A stretch of 64,000 bases of DNA from contig NZ_JAKMAJ010000004.1 of NCBI RefSeq assembly GCF_022378355.1, positions 62,001-126,000 of the forward strand. The letters are read 5' to 3'. This document shows positions 29,654 through 37,242 of the stretch, piece by piece. Under the pieces are notes generated by a model. It saw only the letters and a program-made list of their open reading frames with translations. It was not told the DNA's origin and searched no databases. This stretch comes from Brenneria bubanii (GTDB lineage: Bacteria > Pseudomonadota > Gammaproteobacteria > Enterobacterales > Enterobacteriaceae). Every line of letters starts with the position of its first letter. The first letter of the stretch is position 1. A program made the translations under genes and the position numbers.

Positions 29654-30223
29654 ATGAAACGACTTATTATAGGTATTTCCGGCGCCAGCGGCGTGATTTA
29701 TGGCGTTCGCCTGTTACAGATTTTACAGGCGCTTGAGGATGTCGAAACGCACTTGATTATGAGTCAGGCGGCACGGCAGACGCTGTCGCTTGAAACGGAT
29801 TTCAGCCTGCGTGACGTGCAGGCTCTGGCCGATGTGGTGCATGACGCCAGGGATATCGCCGCCACGATTTCTTCTGGTTCGTTTAAAACCGATGGTATGG
29901 TGATTTTACCCTGCTCGATAAAAACCCTATCGGGAATCGTCCACAGCTATAGTGATAACCTGCTGACGCGCGCCGCCGACGTGGTGCTGAAAGAGCGTCG
30001 GCCTCTGGTGCTTTGCGTGCGTGAAACGCCGCTTCATCTGGGCCATTTGCGCATAATGACCAGCGCAGTAGAGTTGGGCGCGGTTATCATGCCGCCGGTG
30101 CCGGCTTTTTATCATCGCCCGCAAAGCGTGCAGGATATCGTCGACCAAACGGTGAACCGCGTTCTCGACCAGTTTGATATTGGCTTACCCGTCGATCTGT
30201 TTACCCGCTGGCAAGGCGCGTAA
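29654..30223 (+). CDS. ubiX: flavin prenyltransferase UbiX
   Basis: A 189-residue enzyme (same length as E. coli UbiX) that attaches a dimethylallyl group to FMN, making the prenylated flavin cofactor needed by the ubiquinone decarboxylase UbiD. The FMN-binding start is LIIGISGASGVIYGVRLL, and the family segments VILPCSIKTLSGIVHSYSDN and LVLCVRETPLHLGHLR are present. I chose ATG 29654; a longer open frame upstream starts inside purF and adds 51 unrelated residues. A hairpin follows at 30260. Confidence 0.95.
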   Translation: MKRLIIGISGASGVIYGVRLLQILQALEDVETHLIMSQAARQTLSLETDFSLRDVQALADVVHDARDIAATISSGSFKTDGMVILPCSIKTLSGIVHSYSDNLLTRAADVVLKERRPLVLCVRETPLHLGHLRIMTSAVELGAVIMPPVPAFYHRPQSVQDIVDQTVNRVLDQFDIGLPVDLFTRWQGA

Positions 30224-30259
30224 ACGCCGCATTTTTTTGCGCGCCAGTTGGAGTCAGGA

Positions 30260-30290
30260 GCAATGACGCTGTCGGTCATTGCCCCATTTT
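30260..30290 (+). terminator. candidate ubiX terminator
   Basis: Perfect 8-base arms GCAATGAC (30260-30267) and GTCATTGC (30275-30282) around a 7-base loop, followed by CCCATTTT and a further T run at about 30296-30302. It lies 37 bp after the ubiX stop. The T tract is displaced, so confidence is moderate. Confidence 0.5.
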
Positions 30291-30329
30291 GATGCTTTTT
30301 TATCTTGTTGCATCATCCCACTCCACAAC

Positions 30330-30346
30330 CGCCCCGCCATGGTGCA
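30330..30346 (+). promoter_or_regulatory. possible NtrC site upstream of hisJ
   Basis: This 17-mer matches the NtrC consensus TGCACCAAAATGGTGCA at 12 positions. The right half ATGGTGCA is perfect and the left half (CGCCCC) is degenerate. Its centre is about 180 bp upstream of the start point predicted from the sigma-54-like element, within enhancer range. Confidence 0.4.
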
Positions 30347-30492
30347 AATCATTCGTCATACTTATTGGTCGGCGACTGAATTTCTCTTGTTTTTACTCCC
30401 TCTGATATTTTAATTCATTTAATTATCAACTAATTATAGCTTTCCCCCTGTCGGCGGCATGCGGTTATGCCGTTAATTCGGCTTGCTTATTG

Positions 30493-30508
30493 TGGCATGA
30501 AAACTGCA
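30493..30508 (+). promoter_or_regulatory. sigma-54-like promoter of hisJQMP
   Basis: TGGCATGAAAACTGCA keeps the invariant GG and GC exactly 10 bases apart and differs from TGGCAC-N5-TTGCA at two positions. The predicted start is near 30519, giving a leader of about 110 bases to the hisJ ATG. Nitrogen control of periplasmic amino-acid permease genes at this locus is established in Salmonella, which supports the reading. Confidence 0.55.
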
Positions 30509-30630
30509 AGGATTGCGGTGTGGACGACGGTGGTAATGGAATTACGTGAGCTGTTTTTTAAAGCAATAACGCATCCGGCTATCGACAAATGATTTTTGAC
30601 CTTCAATCACTCATTGGTAAAGGTATCAAT

Positions 30631-31410
30631 ATGAAAAAAATGATAAAAGTTTTGCCGCTGGCATTAATTCTGGCCGCAGGAAGCGCGATGGCCGACATCC
30701 CAAAAAATATTAAACTGGGCACCGATCCCACCTACGCGCCCTTTGAATCTAAAAATGCCAACGGCGAACTGGTCGGCTTTGATATCGATCTGGCGAAAGA
30801 ATTATGTAAACGTATTGCCGCTAACTGCACTTTTGTCGAAAGTGATTTTGATGCGCTAATCCCGTCGCTGAAAGCTAAGAAAATTGACGCCATCATCTCT
30901 TCACTGTCCATCACGGAAAAACGTCAACAGGAAATCGCCTTTACGGACAAGCTTTACGCGGCCAACGCGCGCCTGATTGCGAAAAAGGGGTCCGGCATGC
31001 AACCGACGCTGGCGTCTCTGGCCGGTAAACGCGTTGGCGTATTACAGGGAACCACTCAGGAATCATACGCCAATGCCAACTGGCAGCCGAAGGGCATCGA
31101 TATTGTCGCTTATCAAAACCAGGACTTGGTCTACGACGATTTAACCGCCGGCCGCATTGACGCCGCATTTCAGGATGAAGTCGCCGGTAGCGATGGTTTT
31201 CTTAAACTGAATGCGGGCAAAGACTATGAATTTGCGGGACCGGCGGTGAAAGACGATAAATACTTTGGCGTCGGCACCGGGATGGGATTACGCAAAGAGG
31301 ATTCGGAACTGAAGGCCGCGCTGAATAAAGCATTTGCCGCCATGCGTGCCGACGGCACTTACCAAACCTTTGCGAAAAAATATTTCGATTTTGATGTCTA
31401 CGGCGGCTAA
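30631..31410 (+). CDS. hisJ: histidine ABC transporter substrate-binding protein HisJ
   Basis: A 259-residue periplasmic binding protein with a 21-residue signal peptide (cleavage after AMA). The mature protein starts [20 protein letters not shown] and ends [20 protein letters not shown] and [13 protein letters not shown] favour HisJ over its paralogue ArgT. It delivers histidine, and more weakly arginine or lysine, to HisQMP. E. coli and Salmonella carry argT and hisJ side by side here, whereas this genome has only one binding-protein gene. The ATG at 30631 is chosen because the signal peptide starts there. Confidence 0.9.
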   Translation: MKKMIKVLPLALILAAGSAMADIPKNIKLGTDPTYAPFESKNANGELVGFDIDLAKELCKRIAANCTFVESDFDALIPSLKAKKIDAIISSLSITEKRQQEIAFTDKLYAANARLIAKKGSGMQPTLASLAGKRVGVLQGTTQESYANANWQPKGIDIVAYQNQDLVYDDLTAGRIDAAFQDEVAGSDGFLKLNAGKDYEFAGPAVKDDKYFGVGTGMGLRKEDSELKAALNKAFAAMRADGTYQTFAKKYFDFDVYGG

Positions 31411-31455
31411 GCCTGATTATTTGCTTCGTCAGCAACGGCGCGGCGTTCTTCCAGA

Positions 31456-31477
31456 CCCCCTCTGCGCGAGGAGGGGG
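31456..31477 (+). other. hairpin in the hisJ-hisQ spacer
   Basis: Arms CCCCCTC (31456-31462) and GAGGGGG (31471-31477) around an 8-base loop, 46 bp after the hisJ stop, with no T tract. In Salmonella a palindromic element in the same spacer lowers expression of membrane components relative to the binding protein. A similar role is inferred. Confidence 0.5.
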
Positions 31478-31646
31478 CTGTTGCCGTGCCTGCTCGTGCC
31501 GTTTCTGAGCGTCGTCCTTTGAGGCGTTACGTCGGCGTTTAAATAATATCGATGCGGCTGAGTATCGGCGGGCATGACAATGAGCTCAGATGTCGACGCG
31601 TGCTCATTCGTTATCCATTGGGTTTCATCTTAAGCGGAAATAAGCA

Positions 31647-32336
31647 ATGTTCTACGGCTATGCCCAATTAATTCTGAATGGCGCCGCGATGACGCTGGAG
31701 CTGGCCGTAAGCTCGCTGGTTCTGGCGCTGGTCATTGGCCTGATTGGGGCTGGCGCAAAGCTTTCCGCGCATCGGCTGCTGTCCGGCGGCTTTTCCTGCT
31801 ACACCACATTGATTCGCGGCGTGCCTGATTTGGTGTTGATGCTGCTGATTTTTTATGGCCTGCAAATTACGCTCAACGGCCTGACGGAGACCTTGGGTTT
31901 TAGCCAAATAGATATCGACCCTCTGACCGCGGGCATTATTACGCTCGGTTTTATTTACGGCGCCTATTTTACCGAAACATTTCGCGGCGCCTATCTGGCG
32001 GTGTCTCGCGGTCAGATCGAAGCGGCGGTTGCCTTTGGGTTTACGCCGATGCAAATATTCCGCCGCATCATGTTTCCCTCGATGATGCGCTTTGCCTTGC
32101 CCGGTATCGGTAACAACTGGCAGGTGATACTAAAGGCGACGGCCCTGGTCTCGTTACTGGGTTTGAATGACGTGATTAAGGCTACGCAACTGGCGGGCAA
32201 AGGGGCGCATGAGCCTTTCTATTTCGCCTTGGTCGCCGGAGGCATGTATTTGATTTTCACCACCCTCTCCAATGGCGTGCTGTGGTGGCTGGAGAAGCAT
32301 TATTCGCAGGGCGTCAGGAAGATAGATTATGAGTGA
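31647..32336 (+). CDS. hisQ: histidine ABC transporter permease HisQ
   Basis: A 229-residue inner-membrane permease with about five membrane segments and the EAA loop that contacts the ATPase (EAAVAFGFTPMQIFRRIMFP). It forms the transport channel with HisM. It starts 236 bp after hisJ and overlaps hisM by 8 bp, so hisQ and hisM are coupled. The wide gap behind hisJ, with its hairpin, fits the need for far more binding protein than permease. Confidence 0.95.
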   Translation: MFYGYAQLILNGAAMTLELAVSSLVLALVIGLIGAGAKLSAHRLLSGGFSCYTTLIRGVPDLVLMLLIFYGLQITLNGLTETLGFSQIDIDPLTAGIITLGFIYGAYFTETFRGAYLAVSRGQIEAAVAFGFTPMQIFRRIMFPSMMRFALPGIGNNWQVILKATALVSLLGLNDVIKATQLAGKGAHEPFYFALVAGGMYLIFTTLSNGVLWWLEKHYSQGVRKIDYE

Positions 32337-33045
32337 GATCCTGCAACAATATTGGCAGTCTCTGCTGTGGAGCGACGGCTATCGAGTGACCGGTTTGGCG
32401 ATGACTTTGTGGCTGCTGATTTCATCCGTGGTGATCGGCGGCGCCTTGGCGCTACCGCTGGCGGTGGCCAGAGTTTCGCCTCGGCGTAGATTGATCCTGC
32501 CGGTTTGGGCATTTACCTACGTTTTTCGCGGTACGCCGCTGTATGTGCAGCTATTGGTTTTCTATTCCGGCGTTTATAGTCTGGAGATTGTGCGCGGAAC
32601 CGATCTGTTAAATGCATTTTTTCGTAGCGGCTTGAATTGCGCCATCCTGGCGCTATCGCTGAATACCTGCGCCTACACTACGGAGATTTTCGCCGGTGCG
32701 ATTCGCTCGGTTCCCCATGGCGAAATCGAGGCCGCCCGAGCTTATGGTTTCTCTCGTTTCAAACAGTACCGCTGCATTATTTTGCCGGGCGCCTTGCGTA
32801 TCGCGCTGCCGGCGTACTGCAATGAAGTCATTCTGATGCTGCACTCTACCGCCTTGGCGTTTACCGTTACCGTACCGGATATTCTGAAAATTGCTCGCGA
32901 TATCAATGCGGCGACCTATCAGCCATTTTATGCGTTTGGCATTGCCGCGGTGATCTATCTGATCATTTCTTTTTCGCTAATCAGTCTGTTCAGAAAAGCG
33001 GAACAGCGCTGGTTGCGTCATCTTTCTCCCCGTTCATCCAACTAA
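32329..33045 (+). CDS. hisM: histidine ABC transporter permease HisM
   Basis: A 238-residue permease paired with HisQ. It has about five membrane segments and the EAA-type loop EAARAYGFSRFKQYRCIILPG. The N-terminal part has the FRGTPLYVQLLVFY sequence common to polar amino-acid permeases. It overlaps hisQ at its start and is followed after 15 bp by the ATPase gene hisP. Confidence 0.95.
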   Translation: MSEILQQYWQSLLWSDGYRVTGLAMTLWLLISSVVIGGALALPLAVARVSPRRRLILPVWAFTYVFRGTPLYVQLLVFYSGVYSLEIVRGTDLLNAFFRSGLNCAILALSLNTCAYTTEIFAGAIRSVPHGEIEAARAYGFSRFKQYRCIILPGALRIALPAYCNEVILMLHSTALAFTVTVPDILKIARDINAATYQPFYAFGIAAVIYLIISFSLISLFRKAEQRWLRHLSPRSSN

Positions 33046-33060
33046 ACGCAGGAATAACCG

Positions 33061-33834
33061 ATGTCGGATAATAAACTGGTGGTGACAGCGCTGCGTAAGC
33101 GCTATGGCCAGCATGAGGTATTGAAAGGGATTTCGTTGCAGGCGAAAGCCGGGGACGTGATTTCAATTATTGGTTCATCCGGTTCAGGCAAGAGTACCTT
33201 GCTGCGCTGCATTAATTTTCTGGAAAAACCTTGTGAGGGAGCTATTTACGTCAACGGTCAGGAAATCCGCATGGTGCGCGATAGTGATGGTCAGTTGAAG
33301 ATTTTTGATAAAAAGCAGCTTCAATTGTTGCGTACGCGGCTGACCATGGTGTTTCAGCATTTTAATCTATGGAGCTTCATGACGGCGCGGGAAAACGTGA
33401 TGGAAGCGCCGGTTCAGGTCTTGGGGCTGAGCAGGGCGGAAGCGCGTGAGCGGGCGATTTTTTATCTGAATAAAGTCGGCATCAGCGGCGATACGCAGGA
33501 TAAATATCCGGCTAACCTGTCCGGCGGTCAGCAGCAGCGGGTTTCCATCGCCCGCGCGCTGGCGATGGAGCCAGAGGTGCTGTTGTTTGATGAGCCGACA
33601 TCGGCGCTGGATCCTGAACTGGTGGGCGAGGTGCTGCGTATCATGCAGCAACTGGCGGAGGAGGGAAAAACCATGGTGGTGGTTACGCATGAAATGGAAT
33701 TTGCTCATCATGTTTCCAACCATGTGATTTTTCTTCATCAGGGCGTAGTTGAAGAGCAGGGGCCACCGAGCGAGCTGTTCGGTAACCCTAAAAGCCCGCG
33801 GTTGCAGCAGTTTCTCTCGGGTTCTTTGAAGTAA
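33061..33834 (+). CDS. hisP: histidine ABC transporter ATP-binding protein HisP
   Basis: A 257-residue ABC ATPase that powers HisQM, and in bacteria with ArgT also lysine/arginine/ornithine uptake. Walker A is GSSGSGKST (residues about 39-47), the ABC signature is LSGGQQQR, Walker B is [12 protein letters not shown] and the switch histidine is in [12 protein letters not shown]. It is the last gene of the operon and converges on yfcH with a gap of 9 bp. Confidence 0.96.
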   Translation: MSDNKLVVTALRKRYGQHEVLKGISLQAKAGDVISIIGSSGSGKSTLLRCINFLEKPCEGAIYVNGQEIRMVRDSDGQLKIFDKKQLQLLRTRLTMVFQHFNLWSFMTARENVMEAPVQVLGLSRAEARERAIFYLNKVGISGDTQDKYPANLSGGQQQRVSIARALAMEPEVLLFDEPTSALDPELVGEVLRIMQQLAEEGKTMVVVTHEMEFAHHVSNHVIFLHQGVVEEQGPPSELFGNPKSPRLQQFLSGSLK

Positions 33835-33843
33835 ATCTGTCAG

Positions 33844-34749
33844 TCAGGCCGATTTTTTCGTTACGTCTTCCAGCGCTTCTTTCAGTTCAAAGAAGCGAAA
33901 GCCGAAACCCGCCGCCTCCAGCCGCGTCGGGATCGCGCGCTGCCCGCCGAGCACCAGCGTCGAGGCTTCGCCCATCAGCAGCTTTATGGCAAATCCGGGC
34001 GCTCGAAAAATGCCGGGGCGGTGCAAAACCTGAGCCAGCATGGCGGAAAACTGCTCGTTGCGCACCGGGTAAGGCGAAACCATATTGAAGGGGCCGCTGA
34101 GCACATCGCTATCCAACAGATAAATAATCCCGTTCACCATATCGTCAAGATGGATCCACGGCATGTATTGTCTACCTGAACCTAGCGGGCCGCCCAGTCC
34201 CAGGCGAAACAGCGGTAACATTTTTGCCAGCGCGCCGCCCCGGCTGGAAAGCACGATGCCGGTTCGCAGCAGACAGACGCGGGTTTTGTCACTTTCGGCC
34301 GATTGCGCCAGCGCCTCCCAGCGTGCGCACAGGTAATGAGTGAACTCGTGGGCGGGCGTTTCATCTTCAGTTACCAGCGCCGCGCCCTGATCGCCATAAT
34401 AGCCCACGGCGGAACCGGATATGAAGACGGCGGGCGGCTGGCTGCCGGCGTTAATCAGTGTCGCCAGTCGTTCGGTGATTCCCCAGCGGCTTTGGCTTAA
34501 TCTCTGTTTCTGAGCCGCTGTCCAGCGTTTGTCGGCGATAGGTTCGCCAGCCAGGTTAATGACGCCGTCAAAACCGTCCAGCGATGTTTTATTGTCTAGC
34601 GTCGACCAGCACTCCACCCGCTCGCCCAGTACCTTTCGAGCGCGTTCAGGATTGCGGGTCAGAACGGTAATCTGGTGAGACATTGATTGTAATCGCGGAA
34701 TCAAATGACGTCCGATAAGACCGGTGCCGCCGGTAATTAATAATTGCAT
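33844..34749 (-). CDS. yfcH: YfcH, SDR-family epimerase-like protein
   Basis: A 301-residue member of the TIGR01777 group of atypical short-chain dehydrogenases. It starts with the nucleotide-binding motif [18 protein letters not shown] and carries the family DUF1731 domain at the C-terminus (ending in [14 protein letters not shown]). Related proteins include the chloroplast and cyanobacterial SulA-like factor; the substrate of YfcH is unknown. It shares the minus strand with folX, which starts upstream after a 76-bp gap. Confidence 0.93.
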   Translation of the reverse strand: MQLLITGGTGLIGRHLIPRLQSMSHQITVLTRNPERARKVLGERVECWSTLDNKTSLDGFDGVINLAGEPIADKRWTAAQKQRLSQSRWGITERLATLINAGSQPPAVFISGSAVGYYGDQGAALVTEDETPAHEFTHYLCARWEALAQSAESDKTRVCLLRTGIVLSSRGGALAKMLPLFRLGLGGPLGSGRQYMPWIHLDDMVNGIIYLLDSDVLSGPFNMVSPYPVRNEQFSAMLAQVLHRPGIFRAPGFAIKLLMGEASTLVLGGQRAIPTRLEAAGFGFRFFELKEALEDVTKKSA

Positions 34750-34825
34750 GTCTGGCCTCGCTTATACCTTCATTGTTATGTCGGGCAGTCTTGCCCGCCG
34801 CTCTTCGGCTCGCCGTATGCGACGT

Positions 34826-35242
34826 TTAAAATCGCTTCTTTACTGATTTCCGGGTACGCAGCGCGATAGGCAACGCTTTGTAATAACGCAAGCTAATGGA
34901 CACGGAATCGGCGTACCGCAGGGCAAATAATTTATCCACTTCAACTTCAGCATAGGTGATCCAGGGATGATTGCTGGCAATATCAAGCACATCCTGCGTT
35001 AATTTTTCCAGCAGGGCAAAGCGATTCTCCTCCACATGACGAATAATGTTCTTGGTGACGGTGCGGTAATTCAACGCGTCGTCGATATCATCGCTATCGC
35101 GTGATTTTTCCGCCGGGTAGTGAATCTCAACATTGATGACAACGTCCTGCCGGTTGCCGATTTCCTCTTCTTTAATACCGATGAAAGTGCGTAATCGCAG
35201 ATTTTTAATCCGAATAATGGCATCCGTATTAGGCTGTGGCAT
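34826..35242 (-). CDS. folX: dihydroneopterin triphosphate 2'-epimerase FolX
   Basis: A 138-residue protein homologous to FolX and FolB, which epimerises dihydroneopterin triphosphate to the monapterin form. The core [19 protein letters not shown], the [13 protein letters not shown] segment and the [17 protein letters not shown] helix match E. coli closely. The ATG at 35242 is supported by GGAG six bases upstream; a TTG at 35266 also opens the frame. The C-terminus continues about 18 basic residues beyond the E. coli protein (after SISLRYYKA). Confidence 0.94.
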   Translation of the reverse strand: MPQPNTDAIIRIKNLRLRTFIGIKEEEIGNRQDVVINVEIHYPAEKSRDSDDIDDALNYRTVTKNIIRHVEENRFALLEKLTQDVLDIASNHPWITYAEVEVDKLFALRYADSVSISLRYYKALPIALRTRKSVKKRF

Positions 35243-35495
35243 GCATCGCTCCTGTGTGGCCTGCAATTGTCGGGTTATAGACGTTACCGCGGACGTGTCC
35301 GCGCCCCTTTAATACGTTTTATCTTAGGGATTTCTTTTGATTCCGCCACCACGCCCATTGTCGGGCGGTCGGCGTTCGCTGTTTTCCGGGGGCGTCTCTG
35401 CACCTTTCGCTGGTGATTGGCAATAAAAGACGTCTTTTATCGGCGATGGCCGACATGGCATCGGTGCCCGCAGACAAGGGACTCAATGGCGCAAA

Positions 35496-35512
35496 AGCAT
35501 CAAAATGGTGCG
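35496..35512 (+). promoter_or_regulatory. NtrC-like enhancer site 1 upstream of eat
   Basis: AGCATCAAAATGGTGCG matches the NtrC consensus TGCACCAAAATGGTGCA at 14 of 17 positions, including the whole core CAAAATGGTGC. Its centre is about 155 bp before the start point predicted from the sigma-54 promoter. Confidence 0.7.
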
Positions 35513-35522
35513 CGACCTTAAA

Positions 35523-35541
35523 TGAGGCGCGACGCGCATCA
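35523..35541 (+). promoter_or_regulatory. 19-bp palindrome between the NtrC-like sites
   Basis: TGAGGCGCGACGCGCATCA is a dyad with arms TGA-x-GCGCG and CGCGC-x-TCA and only one mismatched pair. It does not resemble an NtrC site, so it may be the operator of a second, unidentified regulator of eat-eutBC. Confidence 0.45.
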
Positions 35542-35554
35542 CGATGGATCATGC

Positions 35555-35571
35555 TGCATTGGCGCAGTGCA
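35555..35571 (+). promoter_or_regulatory. NtrC-like enhancer site 2 upstream of eat
   Basis: TGCATTGGCGCAGTGCA keeps the outer TGCA and GTGCA of the NtrC dyad (TGCACC-N5-GGTGCA), with nine of the twelve defined bases. Its centre is about 59 bp from site 1 and about 96 bp upstream of the predicted start, typical enhancer positions. Confidence 0.5.
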
Positions 35572-35632
35572 TGACGGGGGGCGGCGGGTTTTTGAGCGCC
35601 ATATCTTTCTGCTATTTGAGCCCATCGAAGCT

Positions 35633-35648
35633 TGGTACGCTCTTTGCA
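35633..35648 (+). promoter_or_regulatory. sigma-54 promoter of eat-eutBC
   Basis: TGGTACGCTCTTTGCA fits TGGCACG-N4-TTGCA with one mismatch and has GG and GC exactly 10 bases apart. The transcript would start near 35659, 33 bp before the eat ATG, which is itself preceded by AGGGG at 35679-35683. Confidence 0.8.
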
Positions 35649-35691
35649 ACACCCTGCACAGTTTATTGAAATCAGGTCAGGGGATGGCTAT

Positions 35692-37077
35692 ATGAAAAAC
35701 AATAGGGCGGAACCGGGATTAAAACGTACTCTGGGCAGTTTTCATCTATGGGGAATTGCCGTTGGATTGGTTATTTCGGGAGAATATTTCGGCTGGAGTT
35801 ACGGCTGGGCGCAGGCCGGTACGCTGGGCTTTCTGATTACCGCGTTGGCTATCGCCGCCATGTATTGCGCCTTTATCTTCAGCTTTACTGAGCTGACCAC
35901 ATCAATACCTCATGCCGGCGGGCCTTTTGCCTATGCTTATCGCGCTTTTGGCCCTACCGGCGGTTTTATCGCCGGGTTTGCCACGCTGATTGAATTTGTG
36001 TTTGCGCCGCCGGCTATTTCGATGGCGATCGGCGCCTACCTGAATGTGCAGTTTCCCTCGTTGGATCCTAAATGGGTCGCCGTCAGCGCCTACCTGATTT
36101 TTATGGGCCTCAATATTCTTGGCGTTGGCATCGCCGCCACCTTTGAATTACTGGTCACGCTGTTGGCGATTTTTGAACTGCTGGTGTTTATGGGGGTGGT
36201 CGCTCCCGGTTTCGAATGGCGCAACTTTACTCATCTGGGATGGGCGGGCTCCGACGAATTCGGCGCGGTGGCGCTCTCTGGTATTTTTGCCGCGATTCCG
36301 TTCGCCATCTGGTTCTTTCTGGCGATTGAAGGCGCGGCGATGGCGGCGGAGGAAGCGAAAGATCCGCGCCGCACCATTCCTCGCGCGTTTATCTGCGGTA
36401 TCCTGACGTTAACCCTTCTGGCCGTCGGCGTCATGTTGTTTGCCGGCGGGGTGGGCGACTGGCGTCAACTCTCTAATATCAACGACCCGCTGCCACAGGC
36501 GATGAAGATGATTGTCGGTCATAACAGCGGTTGGCTGCATATGCTGGTATGGCTTGGGCTGTTTGGTTTAATCGCCTCCTTCCACGGCATCATCATGGGC
36601 TATTCCCGTCAAATTTTTGCGCTGGCGCGCGCCGGATATTTACCGCGTCCGCTGGCGCGTATCCATTCCCGTTTTCGCACGCCTCATCGGGCGATTCTGG
36701 CCGGCGGCGTTGTCGGTATCGCCGCCATTTTCTCTGATTCGCTGATAACCATAGGCGGGCAGCCGTTAACCGCCAATATTGTTACCATGTCGGTGTTCGG
36801 TGCGATAGTCATGTATATCACTTCAATGGCTTCGCTCTTCAGGCTGCGTCGCAGCGAACCTAATCTGAATCGTCCTTTTCGTGCGCCCTGGTATCCGTTT
36901 GCCCCGGCGTTTGCGCTGGTGATGGCGGTAATCTGCCTGGCTGCTATGGTTTACTACAACACGCTGTTGGCGATAATTTTTGCCGCCATGATGCTGATTG
37001 GCTATGGGTGGTTCCGTTTGACCCGCGGCGCGCGCGATTCCGCTGAGTTTGATCCGCAACTGACGACATCCAGGTAA
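35692..37077 (+). CDS. eat: ethanolamine permease (APC superfamily)
   Basis: A 461-residue permease with about twelve membrane segments. The start GLKRTLGSFHLWGIAVGLVI is typical of the Eat/ethanolamine permease family, as is the segment ISGEYFGWSYGWAQAG. The permease assignment is supported by its position directly upstream of eutB and eutC, a trio known from pseudomonads and other bacteria lacking the ethanolamine microcompartment. I chose ATG 35692, which has AGGGG upstream; a longer frame starts inside the sigma-54 promoter. Related APC transporters for other amines or amino acids are the alternative. Confidence 0.88.
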   Translation: MKNNRAEPGLKRTLGSFHLWGIAVGLVISGEYFGWSYGWAQAGTLGFLITALAIAAMYCAFIFSFTELTTSIPHAGGPFAYAYRAFGPTGGFIAGFATLIEFVFAPPAISMAIGAYLNVQFPSLDPKWVAVSAYLIFMGLNILGVGIAATFELLVTLLAIFELLVFMGVVAPGFEWRNFTHLGWAGSDEFGAVALSGIFAAIPFAIWFFLAIEGAAMAAEEAKDPRRTIPRAFICGILTLTLLAVGVMLFAGGVGDWRQLSNINDPLPQAMKMIVGHNSGWLHMLVWLGLFGLIASFHGIIMGYSRQIFALARAGYLPRPLARIHSRFRTPHRAILAGGVVGIAAIFSDSLITIGGQPLTANIVTMSVFGAIVMYITSMASLFRLRRSEPNLNRPFRAPWYPFAPAFALVMAVICLAAMVYYNTLLAIIFAAMMLIGYGWFRLTRGARDSAEFDPQLTTSR

Positions 37078-37242
37078 GCGTCCGGTTTTTCTCGAGGGGG
37101 GGAGATTGGAATGCGCTGAACGGTCACCGATTGTGGCGCCTTTATCGCGCCTCATTTTTTGTTCAGCCTGAGCATTGAATACTGAATGTGCAGAGGCCGT
37201 TCTCCCGATAGCGGACTATGTCAATATGAACGAGGCGAAAGC

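Larger units (their letters stand above)
30224..30630. other. intergenic region upstream of hisJ
   Basis: A 407-bp spacer without a gene. It contains a candidate ubiX terminator (30260-30290), an NtrC-like half-conserved site (30330-30346), an AT-rich stretch (about 30400-30440) and a sigma-54-like promoter (30493-30508). Confidence 0.6.
35243..35691. other. intergenic region between folX and eat
   Basis: This 449-bp divergent spacer has no gene I can support. Its right half is packed with regulatory motifs pointing to eat: NtrC-like sites at 35496-35512 and 35555-35571, a 19-bp palindrome at 35523-35541 and a sigma-54 promoter at 35633-35648. The left half must contain the folX promoter. 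Confidence 0.7.

Noticed and set aside
35319-35552. 77-codon open frame on the minus strand between folX and eat
   Set aside because: No recognisable protein features, and the region is better explained as regulatory DNA with NtrC-like and palindromic sites.
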